Assembly: GCA_030710605.1 (NCBI GenBank)
Contig: CP092877.1
Span: forward strand, 73,593,970-73,657,969
Direction: 5' to 3'
Length of the DNA: 64,000 bases
Origin: Cordylochernes scorpioides
Lineage: Eukaryota; Arthropoda; Arachnida; Pseudoscorpiones; Chernetidae
The notes under the pieces were generated by a model. That model ran no database searches. It was not told where the DNA came from and saw nothing but the letters and a program-made list of their open reading frames with translations. The position numbers and the translations under genes were made by a program. Positions 54,031 through 63,192 of this stretch are shown here, piece after piece; positions within the stretch are counted from its first letter, which is position 1, and every line of letters starts with the position of its first letter.

Positions 54031-54844
54031 ATCTATAATAATTCATTCTTATTGTACATATTATCAGACACTTCTTTAGTTTGTACACAGGTCTCGTTTT
54101 TTCTCTCTTTCCCATTGTTAACATCATATGACTATTCTATTCATGCCCTAATATTATTATATATATATATTATATAATTTAAAAACTCAAATATTTCTAT
54201 ATTTTAAAAAATATATATTTTATTTTATTCATTGATAATTTTACTTTTGTTATCATCGTTTTTAGAAAGACTTTCAGTTTTGTTGTAAATATGCGTAGTT
54301 AACATATCTATCCTTTTAAATCACTAATATAGGATTAACTTTATAAATTCTATATAATGTGAAAAATAACTAATGTGTAATATTTCCTCAAGTAATTGAA
54401 AATAAAAGCTACTTGACGGTAAATAATTATCTTTTTTTTATCACGACTGCACCTTCAACCCTTTATCTTATCGATCCTTTGTCTTATCAACCCTTTATCT
54501 AACAACAACAACAAAATATTCATAACATATATATGTTTAAAAATGTAAAGGCATATATGTATGACAGCGTAGGTGTCCCTAAGGGAACATAGCGCTTTAA
54601 ATTGATATAATATAAAAAATAAAAATCTCCAATAATAATAATTGGTGGAAAAATCTGTTTGGAGAACAGCATTAAAACATCCTTGCACGAATCCAAAAGA
54701 AACAATGTCAATGGTTAGGCCCCAAGTGGTTATACCCAAAACCTACCAATCTTTGTAGTGTTTTTAAACTCAAGATAATGATTAACAAGAAGGCAAGAAC
54801 AAAAACTGGATTGATAACATTACCAACAAGAAGCCTTTATTAAG
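54031..54844. other. AT-rich intergenic DNA
   Basis: No gene recognised; a CTTTATCTTATCGATCC-type short direct repeat lies near 54460-54500. Confidence 0.5.
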
Positions 54845-54905
54845 AACACGGCGACCGACGATATCAAAGACTTCCCACTTTCTTAAGTTTTGCCAATGAG
54901 TGTAT
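54845..54905. mobile_element. mariner-type MITE, right end only
   Basis: 'gaccgacgatatcaaagacttcccactttcttaagttttgccaatgagtgta' matches the right end of 48351-48577. Confidence 0.7.
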
Positions 54906-54937
54906 CCCCATCACCATTGGTTAACGACCAAACACAA

Positions 54938-55148
54938 GTGATGCATTAGCGCGCCATCTGTTATGTAAATTCGAAACTATTATATACGCATATGATTCTT
55001 TTAAAAATTAAACAATTTCTACTGTCCTTACTGCAATGGTTCACCACTGATGAGCCAGGCCCTCCCATTAATTTTTCACATTGCAGTAAGGGCAGTATAA
55101 ATTATTTAATTTTTAAAAGAATCATACGCGTCTATAATAGTTTTCAAA
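54938..55148. mobile_element. MITE family M, complete short form
   Basis: The left arm from CGAAACTATTATATACGC (54972) and the right arm to 55145 are inverse. Inside are CTACTGTCCTTACTGCAATG and its inverse, with centre GGTTCACCACTGATGAGCC. The outer flank GCATTAGCGCGCCATCTG precedes it. The most complete copy of this subfamily. Confidence 0.85.
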
Positions 55149-55254
55149 GACACAAATAATAATTTTGACATCTTAACCACATACAAAAAGAGCAAACCAC
55201 ATATCACAAATAGATAATCATTAAATAGATGAGAACCAGCTGATAAAGTTTATA

Positions 55255-55935
55255 AAACAACGACGTTTGCTGGACATGTGATGATCAGCAGGAGAGACAT
55301 TGCTGACTGTGTTGGAGGGAAAGCTCCAGGGGAAGAGATCGAGGGGAAGGAGATGACAGGGATACACAGACGATCTAAAACAATGGACTGGACGACATTA
55401 GGAGATGAAGAGGATGGCGGAGGAAGTATGGAGAGACCATGTGGTCCACCCTCATTAGAGGAAGGCATTGAAGGAGGGAGATATGGAGAGACCATGTGGC
55501 CCACCCTCAGTAGAGGAAGGTATTGAAGGAGGGAGATATGGAGAGACCATGTGGCCCACCCTCAGTAAAGGAGGCACTAAAGGAGAGAGATATGGAGAGA
55601 CCATGTGGCCCACCCTCAGTAGAGGAAGACACTGAAGGAGGGAGATATGGAGAGACCATGTGGCCTACCCTCAGTAGAGGAAGGCACTGAAGGAGGGAGA
55701 TATGGAGAGACCTTATGGCCCACCAAGTAGAGGAAGGCAGTGAAGGAGGGAGATATGGAGAGACTATGAAGGAGGGAGAAATGGAGAGACCATGTGGCCC
55801 ACCCTCAGTAGAGGAAGGCACTGAAGGAGGGGGATATGGAGAGACCATGTGGCCCACCCTCAGTAGAGGAAGGTATTGGAGGAGGGAGATATGGAGAGAC
55901 CATGTCCCTCAGTAGAGGAAGGTACTGAAGGAAGG
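55255..55935 (+). repeat. RTE-like C-terminal relic followed by 55-bp tandem repeat
   Basis: 55262-55415 reads TFAGHVMISRRDIADCVGGK and then HRRSKTMDWTTL, like the end of RTE-type reverse transcriptase proteins (GHVMRR... W.D.L). From 55420 the unit GGAGATATGGAGAGACCATG-TGGCCCACCCTCAGTAGAGGAAGG repeats every 54-55 bp (55431, 55486, 55541, 55595, 55650 ...), about nine units. Confidence 0.75.
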
Positions 55936-56285
55936 AGGGAACTATATGAGAAAGCCCACTACCAATTCTATAAAAAAAAGTCTATAACAAGGCTATTATC
56001 CCGCAAATTAAAAAGCAATTCCCAAAGGTTCAATTTAATCGCCCCCTTTCCTCAATTAATTTTCATTATCTTCAGATAACCCTATCTTATCACAACCATT
56101 TAACAATAATGTGCTCGTACATTAAAATATGGTTAAATTCTTTAGCCATTACTATTGTTTATGAGGGGAAAACCCACAGCAGGCACAGTTTAAATCTTTA
56201 ACTATTTTAAACTATCAAAGTTATATTGATTGAAGAGCGCCATCTATCCACAAAAAATAAAACCACTAAGCACGAGAAAGTGTCT
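55936..56285. other. unassigned stretch
   Basis: No gene; an isolated GAGCGCCATCTATCC word at about 56226. Confidence 0.45.
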
Positions 56286-56410
56286 TTTACAAATTTTGTA
56301 AACTTTTACTCTCTTTACTGCGATGAAAAATAGTGGGAGGGCTTAGCTCATCAGTGGTAAACCCTCTCAGCGGTTTCGCCAGTTTAATCCACTAGACCGG
56401 TATATTTAAT
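56286..56410. mobile_element. MITE family M, left half
   Basis: 'actctctttactgcgatgaaaaatagtgggagggcttagctcatcag' and 'ctctcagcggtttcgccag', with no right arm; family A follows directly. Confidence 0.7.
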
Positions 56411-56411
56411 A

Positions 56412-56620
56412 TACTCCACGCTACTCCACGCTGACGAGCGCCAAAAGCGCGAAACGCGTTTGTGGATGGCTTTTCTTGATTTATCAAGAAATTGGGTTGG
56501 CCAAATATCAGGGAACAGACTAAATCAATGTTTGGTTGATTTCTGTTCCACCAGATGGCGCTCTGCCTTCTGTAAAGCACATGTGCTCCTGGTCAGGATA
56601 TGCCATTTTTAATATTTAAT
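56412..56620 (+). repeat. Family A repeat with intact hammerhead
   Basis: The hammerhead at 56425-56466 is followed by the body CTTTTCTTGATTTATCAAG, TTGGCCAAATATCAGGGA, CCAGATGGCGCTCTGCC and the 3' end CCTGGTCAGGATATGCC-ATTTTTAATATT. About 200 bp, no coding frame. The ribozyme sits at the 5' end. Confidence 0.85.
56425..56466 (+). ncRNA. Hammerhead ribozyme, family A, canonical
   Basis: Stem I TCCACG (56425-56430) pairs with TGTGGA (56461-56466), one G.T wobble at the first pair. Core CTGACGA (56431-56437), stem II GCGC/GCGC around CAAAA, GAA (56451-56453), stem III palindrome ACGCGT (56454-56459), then T at the cleavage position (GUU triplet, allowed by the NUH rule). Confidence 0.8.
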
Positions 56621-56632
56621 ATACTGTATTAG

Positions 56633-56850
56633 ACATACACTCATGGACAAAACTTAAGGAAGTTATACCTTTTAGAATGTATATCAGGATTTAGACAATA
56701 ACTCTGAAAGATATTACAGTGACCTTTATTGAAGACACACGAGAAAACCAAGTGTGAACAAAACTGCCTCTCTCCCTATAAAAAAAAAAAAAAAAAAAAA
56801 AAAAACAGACGACCGACGACATCAAAGACTTTATACTTCTTTAATGGCTA
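56633..56850. mobile_element. mariner-type MITE, right end decayed
   Basis: CACTCATGGACAAAACTTAA at the left, the family body, an A-run at 56780-56805 and 'gacgaccgacgacatcaaagac'; the terminal repeat at the right is degraded. Confidence 0.75.
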
Positions 56851-56978
56851 ATATTTAAGCTGTAAACAGTCTGATGCACGCCCACACATGCCAATAACAT
56901 ATTTTTCAATTATTTCTGTACAAAGTTCATCTTTATATTGTACATAGAAGTATTTGCTCGAAGAACAGACATTTTGCT

Positions 56979-57262
56979 GAACGAAGTTTGACAATTTTAC
57001 CGCAAATGTTTCTTTTGAACGAAAAATCGTAATTTATTTTAAGGAGAAATAACGATTATTTCTAACCTTAGGGATGAAGTATGAAAAGATGAATTGTGAA
57101 GAGTAATGATAAACGGAAAACTAAAAGTGTCCAGGGATTGTAATAATCGTTATTTAACCTTAAAATCAATTACGAATATTCGTTCAAAAGAAACATTTGC
57201 GTTGAAATTGTCAAACTTCGTTCTACAATCATAAGCCGCATTATATTATATTAGAAATTTTA
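56979..57262. mobile_element. Foldback element R, copy 5 (diverged)
   Basis: Arms at 56985-57130 and 57145-57262 are inverse, with 'gtgtccagggatt' in the centre (tRNA-core remnant). Confidence 0.7.
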
Positions 57263-57271
57263 GACGAAAAA

Positions 57272-57722
57272 ACATGGTGAAGGAAGACGAGTTTCTTTTA
57301 TTGATGCATAGGTGCAAGCTTTCGGGTAAAAACACTTCAACAGGCGAGAAATGAAGCGCGACTTATAAGAACTATGGTACAAATGGTAGGAAGGAATATA
57401 TATATAAATAAAAAGGAAAGTTTTTAAATTATTTATATGTTAATATTAACAGTATACCTATTATTGAGCAAAGTAAATATTAAATCTACAGTCTGAAACC
57501 AGGAGATTTAATATTTACTTTGCTCAATAATCGGTCTTCTGTTAAGATTAACATATAAATAATTTTAAAAACTTTCCTTTTTATTTATATATATATATAT
57601 TCCTTCCTACCATTTGTACCATAGTTCTTATAAGTCGCGCTTCATTTCTCGCCTGTTGAAGGGTTTTTACCCGAAAGCTTGCACCTATGCATCAATAAAA
57701 GAAACTCATCTTCCTTCACCCC
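57272..57722. repeat. Family E giant hairpin with facing hammerhead-like motifs
   Basis: Arms of about 190 bp are inverse copies ('gagtttcttttattgatgcataggtgcaagctttcggg' versus complement). The plus-strand motif at 57653-57680 reads CTGTTGA, A, GGGT/ACCC stem, GAA, AGCT, T; the mirror motif is at about 57315-57345 on the minus strand. The core has T where A6 should be, so canonical activity is not expected. Confidence 0.75.
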
Positions 57723-58527
57723 ATGTTTTTTCGTCTAATTTTCAATTCAGGAAGAATTCTTTATCTATATTAGAAATTTTGCTTGAAAGCTTGCGAAATC
57801 AAAATTGAAAGAAAAGCTTTACCTTACTATTATTTAATATTTTTCAAATAATTTCTTAGTAACTATTTCTCACTATATACTTCTTTTACTAACTTTGAAA
57901 ACCATCATAGAAACTACACTAAACAATTCTATTGTAATATAACAATGGAAACCATTTCAAAGAATCTCACATAGTTGAAGAGAAAGACAAAACAAACATA
58001 GAGAAAACTCTAAAGTCAAAGTTAAATATATTCCCATATACAATACAATATTATTATGTTATATGTGACTGGTAGTTATATGGATTTAACAATAAAGTAT
58101 TTTAGAATTGTTAGCAAAATATATTTTTCGTCCACCATTTTGACTCGAATATTGATCACAACAAAGTTATCGTTTTTTCCCTTGTCCAGCTTATGAATAA
58201 AATTTGTTTTGGACATTTCAGATTTATGATATGGTCTCTATGTTGTTTATTGATATAGTTTTGGAATTCTTGTAGGAAGTAGATATTATCTTCTTTAAAA
58301 TAAAACTATTTTTTTTCAAATGTGATATATACTCATGAACAAAACTTAAGAAGGTTTTATATTTTGATGCCGCCGGTCTTTTTTTTTTTTTGGAATCCAA
58401 TATATGCCTTTTTAATTAAATATCTATTTATGGATTTCTCTATTTTCAAAAAACGATATACATATCTATTTATATATTAAAAAACGAAAGAAAAAATAAA
58501 AGATAAAAAGATCAGGTGTTGAAATCA
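57723..58527. other. AT-rich intergenic DNA
   Basis: 58328-58365 is a fragment of the mariner-type MITE end. No gene seen. Confidence 0.5.
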
Positions 58528-58805
58528 ATATCAAAAATGGCATATCCTGACCAGGAGCACATGTGCTTTACAGAAGGCAGAGCGCCATCTGGTGGAACAG
58601 AAATCAACTAAACATTGATTTAGCCTGTTTCCTGATATTTGGCCAACCCAATTTCTTGATAAATCAAGAAAAGCCATCCACGAACGCGTTTCGCGCTTTT
58701 GGCGCTCGTCAGCGTGGAGTAGGCTGAATTTCTGATTTCTGTTCCACCAGATGGCGCTCTGTCTTCTGTAAAGCACATGTGCTCCTGGTCAGGGTATGCC
58801 ATTTT
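58528..58805 (-). repeat. Family A inverted pair with intact hammerhead
   Basis: 58535-58722 is a complete minus-strand copy. 58735-58805 is the 3' end of a second copy in plus orientation (CCAGATGGCGCTCTGTCTTC to GGGTATGCC-ATTTT). The two face each other around the ribozyme end. Confidence 0.85.
58677..58718 (-). ncRNA. Hammerhead ribozyme, family A, perfect copy
   Basis: On the minus strand: stem I TCCACG pairs with CGTGGA at all six positions (58713-58718 with 58677-58682). Core CTGACGA (58706-58712), stem II GCGC/GCGC (58702-58705 with 58693-58696) around CAAAA, GAA (58690-58692), stem III palindrome ACGCGT (58684-58689), T at the cleavage position (58683). No mismatch anywhere. Confidence 0.85.
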
Positions 58806-58812
58806 AAATATA

Positions 58813-59387
58813 TCTATATATATAAAAATGAATGTATGTGTATGTGTGTGTCCTTTATGCCTGACCAAACCACTCATTGGAACGCCATGAAATTTTGGGA
58901 AGTTATTTAGTATAGTACTGGGAAGGTTTCTAGCAAATAAAATTTTTGAAATAACTTTTCGCCTAAAAATAATCAAGATAAATATTCTAATTTATCTGTT
59001 ATAATTCAACAATCTGCTCTAAATATTATCATGATTACGATGATTTTGTAATGTAGAAAATTAGGAAAGACAAAATTCAGGATGACACGGCAATTTATTT
59101 GAGACAAGAATAATGATACAATTCCAAGGCAAGATACTATTCCTTTAACTTCCAATTACCGAGCGAACCAATTAATATTGATTTTATTCAACCTATCGAA
59201 AATTTTTCAAGGGACCGGGAAAAAATGTTCACTTTATCGAGAGATTCAAATTTACGAGTTTCAAATTATCAAAATATATCTATTATTATTTTTTAAATAA
59301 GTTTATAGAGAATTGTTTTAACAAATGTTCGTTAGACAAACCTTTACTCGGGTAAAACCCGGGCGAAGCCGGGTACACATCCGCTAG
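58813..59387 (+). mobile_element. Non-autonomous Helitron H, copy 3
   Basis: Starts TC|TATATATATAAAAATG and ends ACCCGGGCGAAGCCGGGT hairpin, 9 bp, CTAG (59384-59387), T. Closely related to 20759-21259; both carry the minus-strand TRIM LTR fragment (59045-59120). Confidence 0.85.
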
Positions 59388-59399
59388 TATATTATAAAA

Positions 59400-59735
59400 A
59401 GAAAGATTTTTTGATGTTGATTTTGTAATAGTTGAGATAAGGTTTTGCTTTTGTATACATGAGTATTTTAAGATATTGTTTTGATATTGTTTGGCAATCG
59501 TGGAAAATCTTGAAAATATAAATAAAAATAGTTAAGATCAGAAATAGATTTAATTAAGCCCATGGAGTATAGAATACATAATATGATAAAGTACATAAAA
59601 AATACATATTTACATATGTACAAAAAGATTTGAGCCGGCCAACGGGAAACATCAACAATAGGTTTTATATAGGGAAAGCCGCGACCCCTGGCGGTCGAAT
59701 TTACAGAATAGTTTAATCTATGATATATATATATA
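59400..59735. repeat. Dispersed repeat N, copy 2 (diverged)
   Basis: 59600-59735 shares TTGAGCCGGCCAACGGGAA and 'cccctggcggtcgaatttacaga' with the other copies. The rest is diverged. It ends at an (AT)n run (59727-59748). Confidence 0.55.
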
Positions 59736-59754
59736 TATATATATATATTGCAGG

Positions 59755-60035
59755 GAGGAAATTGTCCAATGGAAGCATAGGGCGTCTCTCCCGTCAAAAT
59801 AAACGTCAAAACCTGACGCCATCTATTGACCGTCTCCGCAAACTAGCGGCCTCGGGTCGGTGACAAAGCCACAACACCAGCTTTGGTAAACTGAGAAGCG
59901 TCCACCTAGAGACCATGGTTTCGGGGTAATGGCCCTCGTCAGTCTAGGGCGGACTTTATTCCATGAGATCCACACGGGATCTAATGGAATCTTGACAATC
60001 TACCAAAGAGGTGCTTAGCTGGCAAAGTGGCTGGG
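59755..60035 (-). repeat. Family B repeat with hammerhead, minus strand
   Basis: Most complete family B body: GGGCGTCTCTCCCGTCAAAA, 'acgccatctattgaccgtc', 'actagcggcctcgggtcggtgacaaagccacaacaccagc', then the ribozyme (59905-59948) and 'ggactttattccatgagatcc'. Confidence 0.8.
59905..59948 (-). ncRNA. Hammerhead ribozyme, family B
   Basis: Minus strand: stem I CCTAGA/TCTAGG (six pairs), core CTGACGA (59936-59942), stem II GGG/CCC (fourth pair C.C lost), GAA, stem III palindrome ACCATGGT (59912-59919), cleavage base C at 59911 (GUC). Confidence 0.8.
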
Positions 60036-60043
60036 AAAGTGGC

Positions 60044-60105
60044 GTAGAAAATTAGGAAAGACAAACTTCAGAATGACACAGCAATTTATTTAAAGCAAAA
60101 CCAAA
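60044..60105 (-). repeat. TRIM LTR fragment
   Basis: GAAAATTAGGAAAGACAAAC...CACAGCAATTTATTTAAAGC matches the 3' part of the LTR at 39017-39174 in reverse. Confidence 0.7.
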
Positions 60106-60231
60106 TTAAATCTAATAAAATAGCAGAGAGGCAAAGAGAAAAAATTCACAGGGTATGAAAATACAAATATCGAAATTAAGAATCTTTTCATAGAATAATA
60201 AATAATCTGCTACAACATATTTCTATATATA

Positions 60232-60723
60232 TAAAAATGAATGTTTGTATGTTTGTTTGTTGGTTTGTATGTTCGGTATACAAATTCGCAGTAGTTCACT
60301 AATTCAAACCAAAATTTCCATACATAGGTAAAAAATAACGGGGATGACGATAGGCTATTTTAAAAAATATATAAATCAATTATTAAAACTATATATTCAA
60401 ATTATTCGACTTAGCTCACGAGCAGCGCCCTCTAGAACACTCAAGCGACCTGCCGGCGGCGCGCGCCCGTTGGCTGCCGGCAGGTCGCCTCAGCGTTTTA
60501 GACGAGAAGCTTTACTTAATTACAATGCAAGACCTTAACTATATTTACAGGTTTTCTAATTTATAACTATTTCACATATTTACATATATATTTTCATTTT
60601 TTGCTATAACTGATCTAATTCGCCGTTTAAAATAACTGCTCTTGCTATATTTGCTATGTTTTATGTGTTTGAATAATACATTTAATCGTGTAAACCCGGG
60701 CGTTGCCCGGGTCATTCGTCTAG
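60232..60723 (+). mobile_element. Non-autonomous Helitron H, copy 4, with GC-rich palindrome
   Basis: Starts TC|TATATATATAAAAATG and ends AACCCGGGCGTTGCCCGGGT hairpin, 6-7 bp, CTAG (60720-60723), T. Internally 60448-60490 is a strongly GC-rich inverted repeat (GCGACCTGCCGGC and complement), unlike the rest of the element. Confidence 0.85.
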
Positions 60724-60749
60724 TATCATATATAATAAAGAAAAAATAT

Positions 60750-61150
60750 TAGATGCTTGAATTTTGGATCATCTTGAGGATTATGGTATGGAGTTATTTG
60801 CTGGTTCTTTTTGGTACTAAATGATATTGGTGATGCAGTCGTGGCTATAATCTTGAAAAGTAAAATGATGAAACTAGTTTTGATATGAGATTGTTTTAAT
60901 TGAGATTTAGGATTATATAAAAAACATAATTTGGTAAAAGCACTGCCTGGCTTAAGGCGAGTAGAATAAGGAAAACAAAAGATTATTTACATAATGTACA
61001 AAGGTTTTAGCCGGCCAACGGAGAAGAACAACAACGAGTTTTTATAGGGGAAGTGTGACCTCTGCCGGTCGATTTAGCAGAGTATTTGCATCTATGAAAT
61101 ATATAATTTTTTTCAAATGAAATAATATTTTAATATAACATATATATATT
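60750..61150. repeat. Dispersed repeat N, copy 3
   Basis: Close to 37690-38050 over its length ('gatgcagtcgtggc', GCACTGCCTGGCTTAAGGCG, 'acctctgccggtcgatttagcagagtattt'). Confidence 0.65.
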
Positions 61151-62128
61151 TGTCGTGATCGAATGGTAGGGTGCAACCGTTATGCATGTAAGCTTCGAAA
61201 AGTATTTTTCCAGCCAAGTGAGCGCGTGCACGCGGCGTGGCGTAGCATTCGACCGCTCCCACGTTTATTTTGTACAGTGTATTTATAGATGGATGAATTT
61301 GTATTTACATTTGAACACAACAACAGCTTTATTAGGACATTTCCGTCCTGTAAGGACTCACCATACATCATTTTCATGGAGAAAGGAGAAAAAAAAAACA
61401 TAAACAAAGGAGAGAAGGAAAAATGAAAAGGAAATCAAAGTATTCAACATAACTATACAAATTAACTATGGATGGAAATTGTTCTGTGATTTTAGTTCTT
61501 AGAGATTACCTTGTTCTCTAACGCTTTATGAAAGTTAAACAATTCTATCGCTATATATTTTTTATCGGACATTATTCTGATTAGCTGAACTGGGTTCACA
61601 TAGACTTGGATAATGTTCTTTAAGATCTTATTCCGTTCCTCGTTAACAATAGTGCATTATATTTCAACATAAGCTTAACATATTTACAGCTTAACATACT
61701 TATTTTGAGAAAATAAATTATACCTCTTGGGTATTAGGCAATAAATATATTGAGTGAGTGATTGAGAGTGGATATATACATCAATATTGTATAATGTATA
61801 ACTACACTATATTTCTGATACCTCCAGGTTGAAGTAAAGTAGACATATAACGTTAAATGGATTAGATCACAGGGTGTGGAGTAATGAATATTCACAACTG
61901 GGATAATCATCTAATTTATTTAATGGCAGCGGCCATGATGAAACGTCAGTCAAGATTAATTGTTCCAACTTTCCATTTTTATTCTCAGGGTTAGAGGAGA
62001 ACATGATCCATTGATTGATTTATTCATGTACCCCTCTACAAAATTACGAAAAAAAAAACTGCCTATAATGAACCCCCCCTCAATATTGAGGTACGAAAAC
62101 CAAAGCGTTAAAAAAGAATAGGATATAC
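61151..62128. other. Intergenic DNA, no gene recognised
   Basis: 61160-61260 is GC-richer with GAGCGCGTGCACGCGGCGTG. The rest is AT-rich and I see no coding frame with known domains. Confidence 0.45.
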
Positions 62129-62447
62129 TTTTTTTTTTGCTTATCCCTAGTACACGTGGTACAGGCCATGGTAATCATGGTGGGTAGTGGTAGGCGACTA
62201 CTTTTACTATAAGTGCACCACATGTCTACACATGTGAAAAGCAGTTCGACTTTGCACTTACAAATGTACCAGAGCCCCGTTTGGTTACTTGCATTCGCTG
62301 GTAGGGTTAGACTTTTGCAAGAATCGGGGGTCATTGGAGCATTTAAAAATATATATATATCAGAAAAAAAGTGCCCAATGCGGGAATCAAACCCGGGTCG
62401 TAGCGGTCGAAAACCAAGGGTTTAGACCATCCTTCCACCGACCCCCA
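62129..62447 (-). mobile_element. tRNA-derived SINE S, copy 6
   Basis: Near full length; the B box reads GGAATCAAACCC (one change), tail at 62131-62150. Confidence 0.85.
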
Positions 62448-62512
62448 TAGGATATATTTGAAAACTAACATTGAGTATATATAGTAGATGTTTTAAACAT
62501 TGAGGACAGATA

Positions 62513-62890
62513 CACTACTATACTCATAGACAAAATTTATCGAAGGGAAAAGAATTTGAAGTTGCAGGACATCTGTATTTTTTAAAGAGAAAGAAATATT
62601 TTGTCCTCACACTATTTATTTATTGTGTCTTTAATAAAGGTCACTGTGTATCAAATATTTAAAGAGTTATTGTCTAAATCCCGATATACATGCTAATAGG
62701 TACAACTTCCTTAAGGTTTGTCCATTAGTGCATATATCAGAGTCATTGTCTGAATCCCGATATACATGCTAAAAGGTATAACTTCCTTTAGTTTTGTCTA
62801 TGAGTGTATATATTAGAGTTATTGTCTGTATCCCGATATACATGCTAAAAGGTACAACCTCCTTAAGTTTTGTCTATGAGTGTTTTTTGT
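62513..62890. repeat. mariner-type MITE end, three ~76-bp tandem units
   Basis: CCCGATATACATGCTAA.AGGTA recurs at about 62680, 62756 and 62833. Each unit ends in 'acttccttaagttttgtctatgagtg'. A shorter period than the 123-bp array but the same sequence. Confidence 0.8.
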
Positions 62891-63192
62891 ACGGAGCCAT
62901 TTAGCAAGATATTCAGGTGTTTCTATAAAACACGGCATTAGGAGCATTCTAGGTACCAAAGGCCATCGGAATTAACTCAAATTGTCTAAACGAAGATGTA
63001 GAAGTGGTTCTAAATAATGACGAGCAGTTAGAATCCTTGGAAAACCCTTCATTGAGGCCTACATAACATACAGTTTCTCTGTATTTGAGCAGGTCCTAGC
63101 CTTCATTGACGTCATACTTCTCTATCTTTAGCTCTTTATATATATTTTTTATAGTTTTGTCTAGTCCTTCAGTCCAATTCTTAATCAATTTT

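Noticed and set aside
55278..55857. Glycine/proline-rich frames at 55.3-55.9 kb
   Set aside because: They are translations of the 55-bp tandem repeat after an RTE-like end, in shifting frames on both strands.
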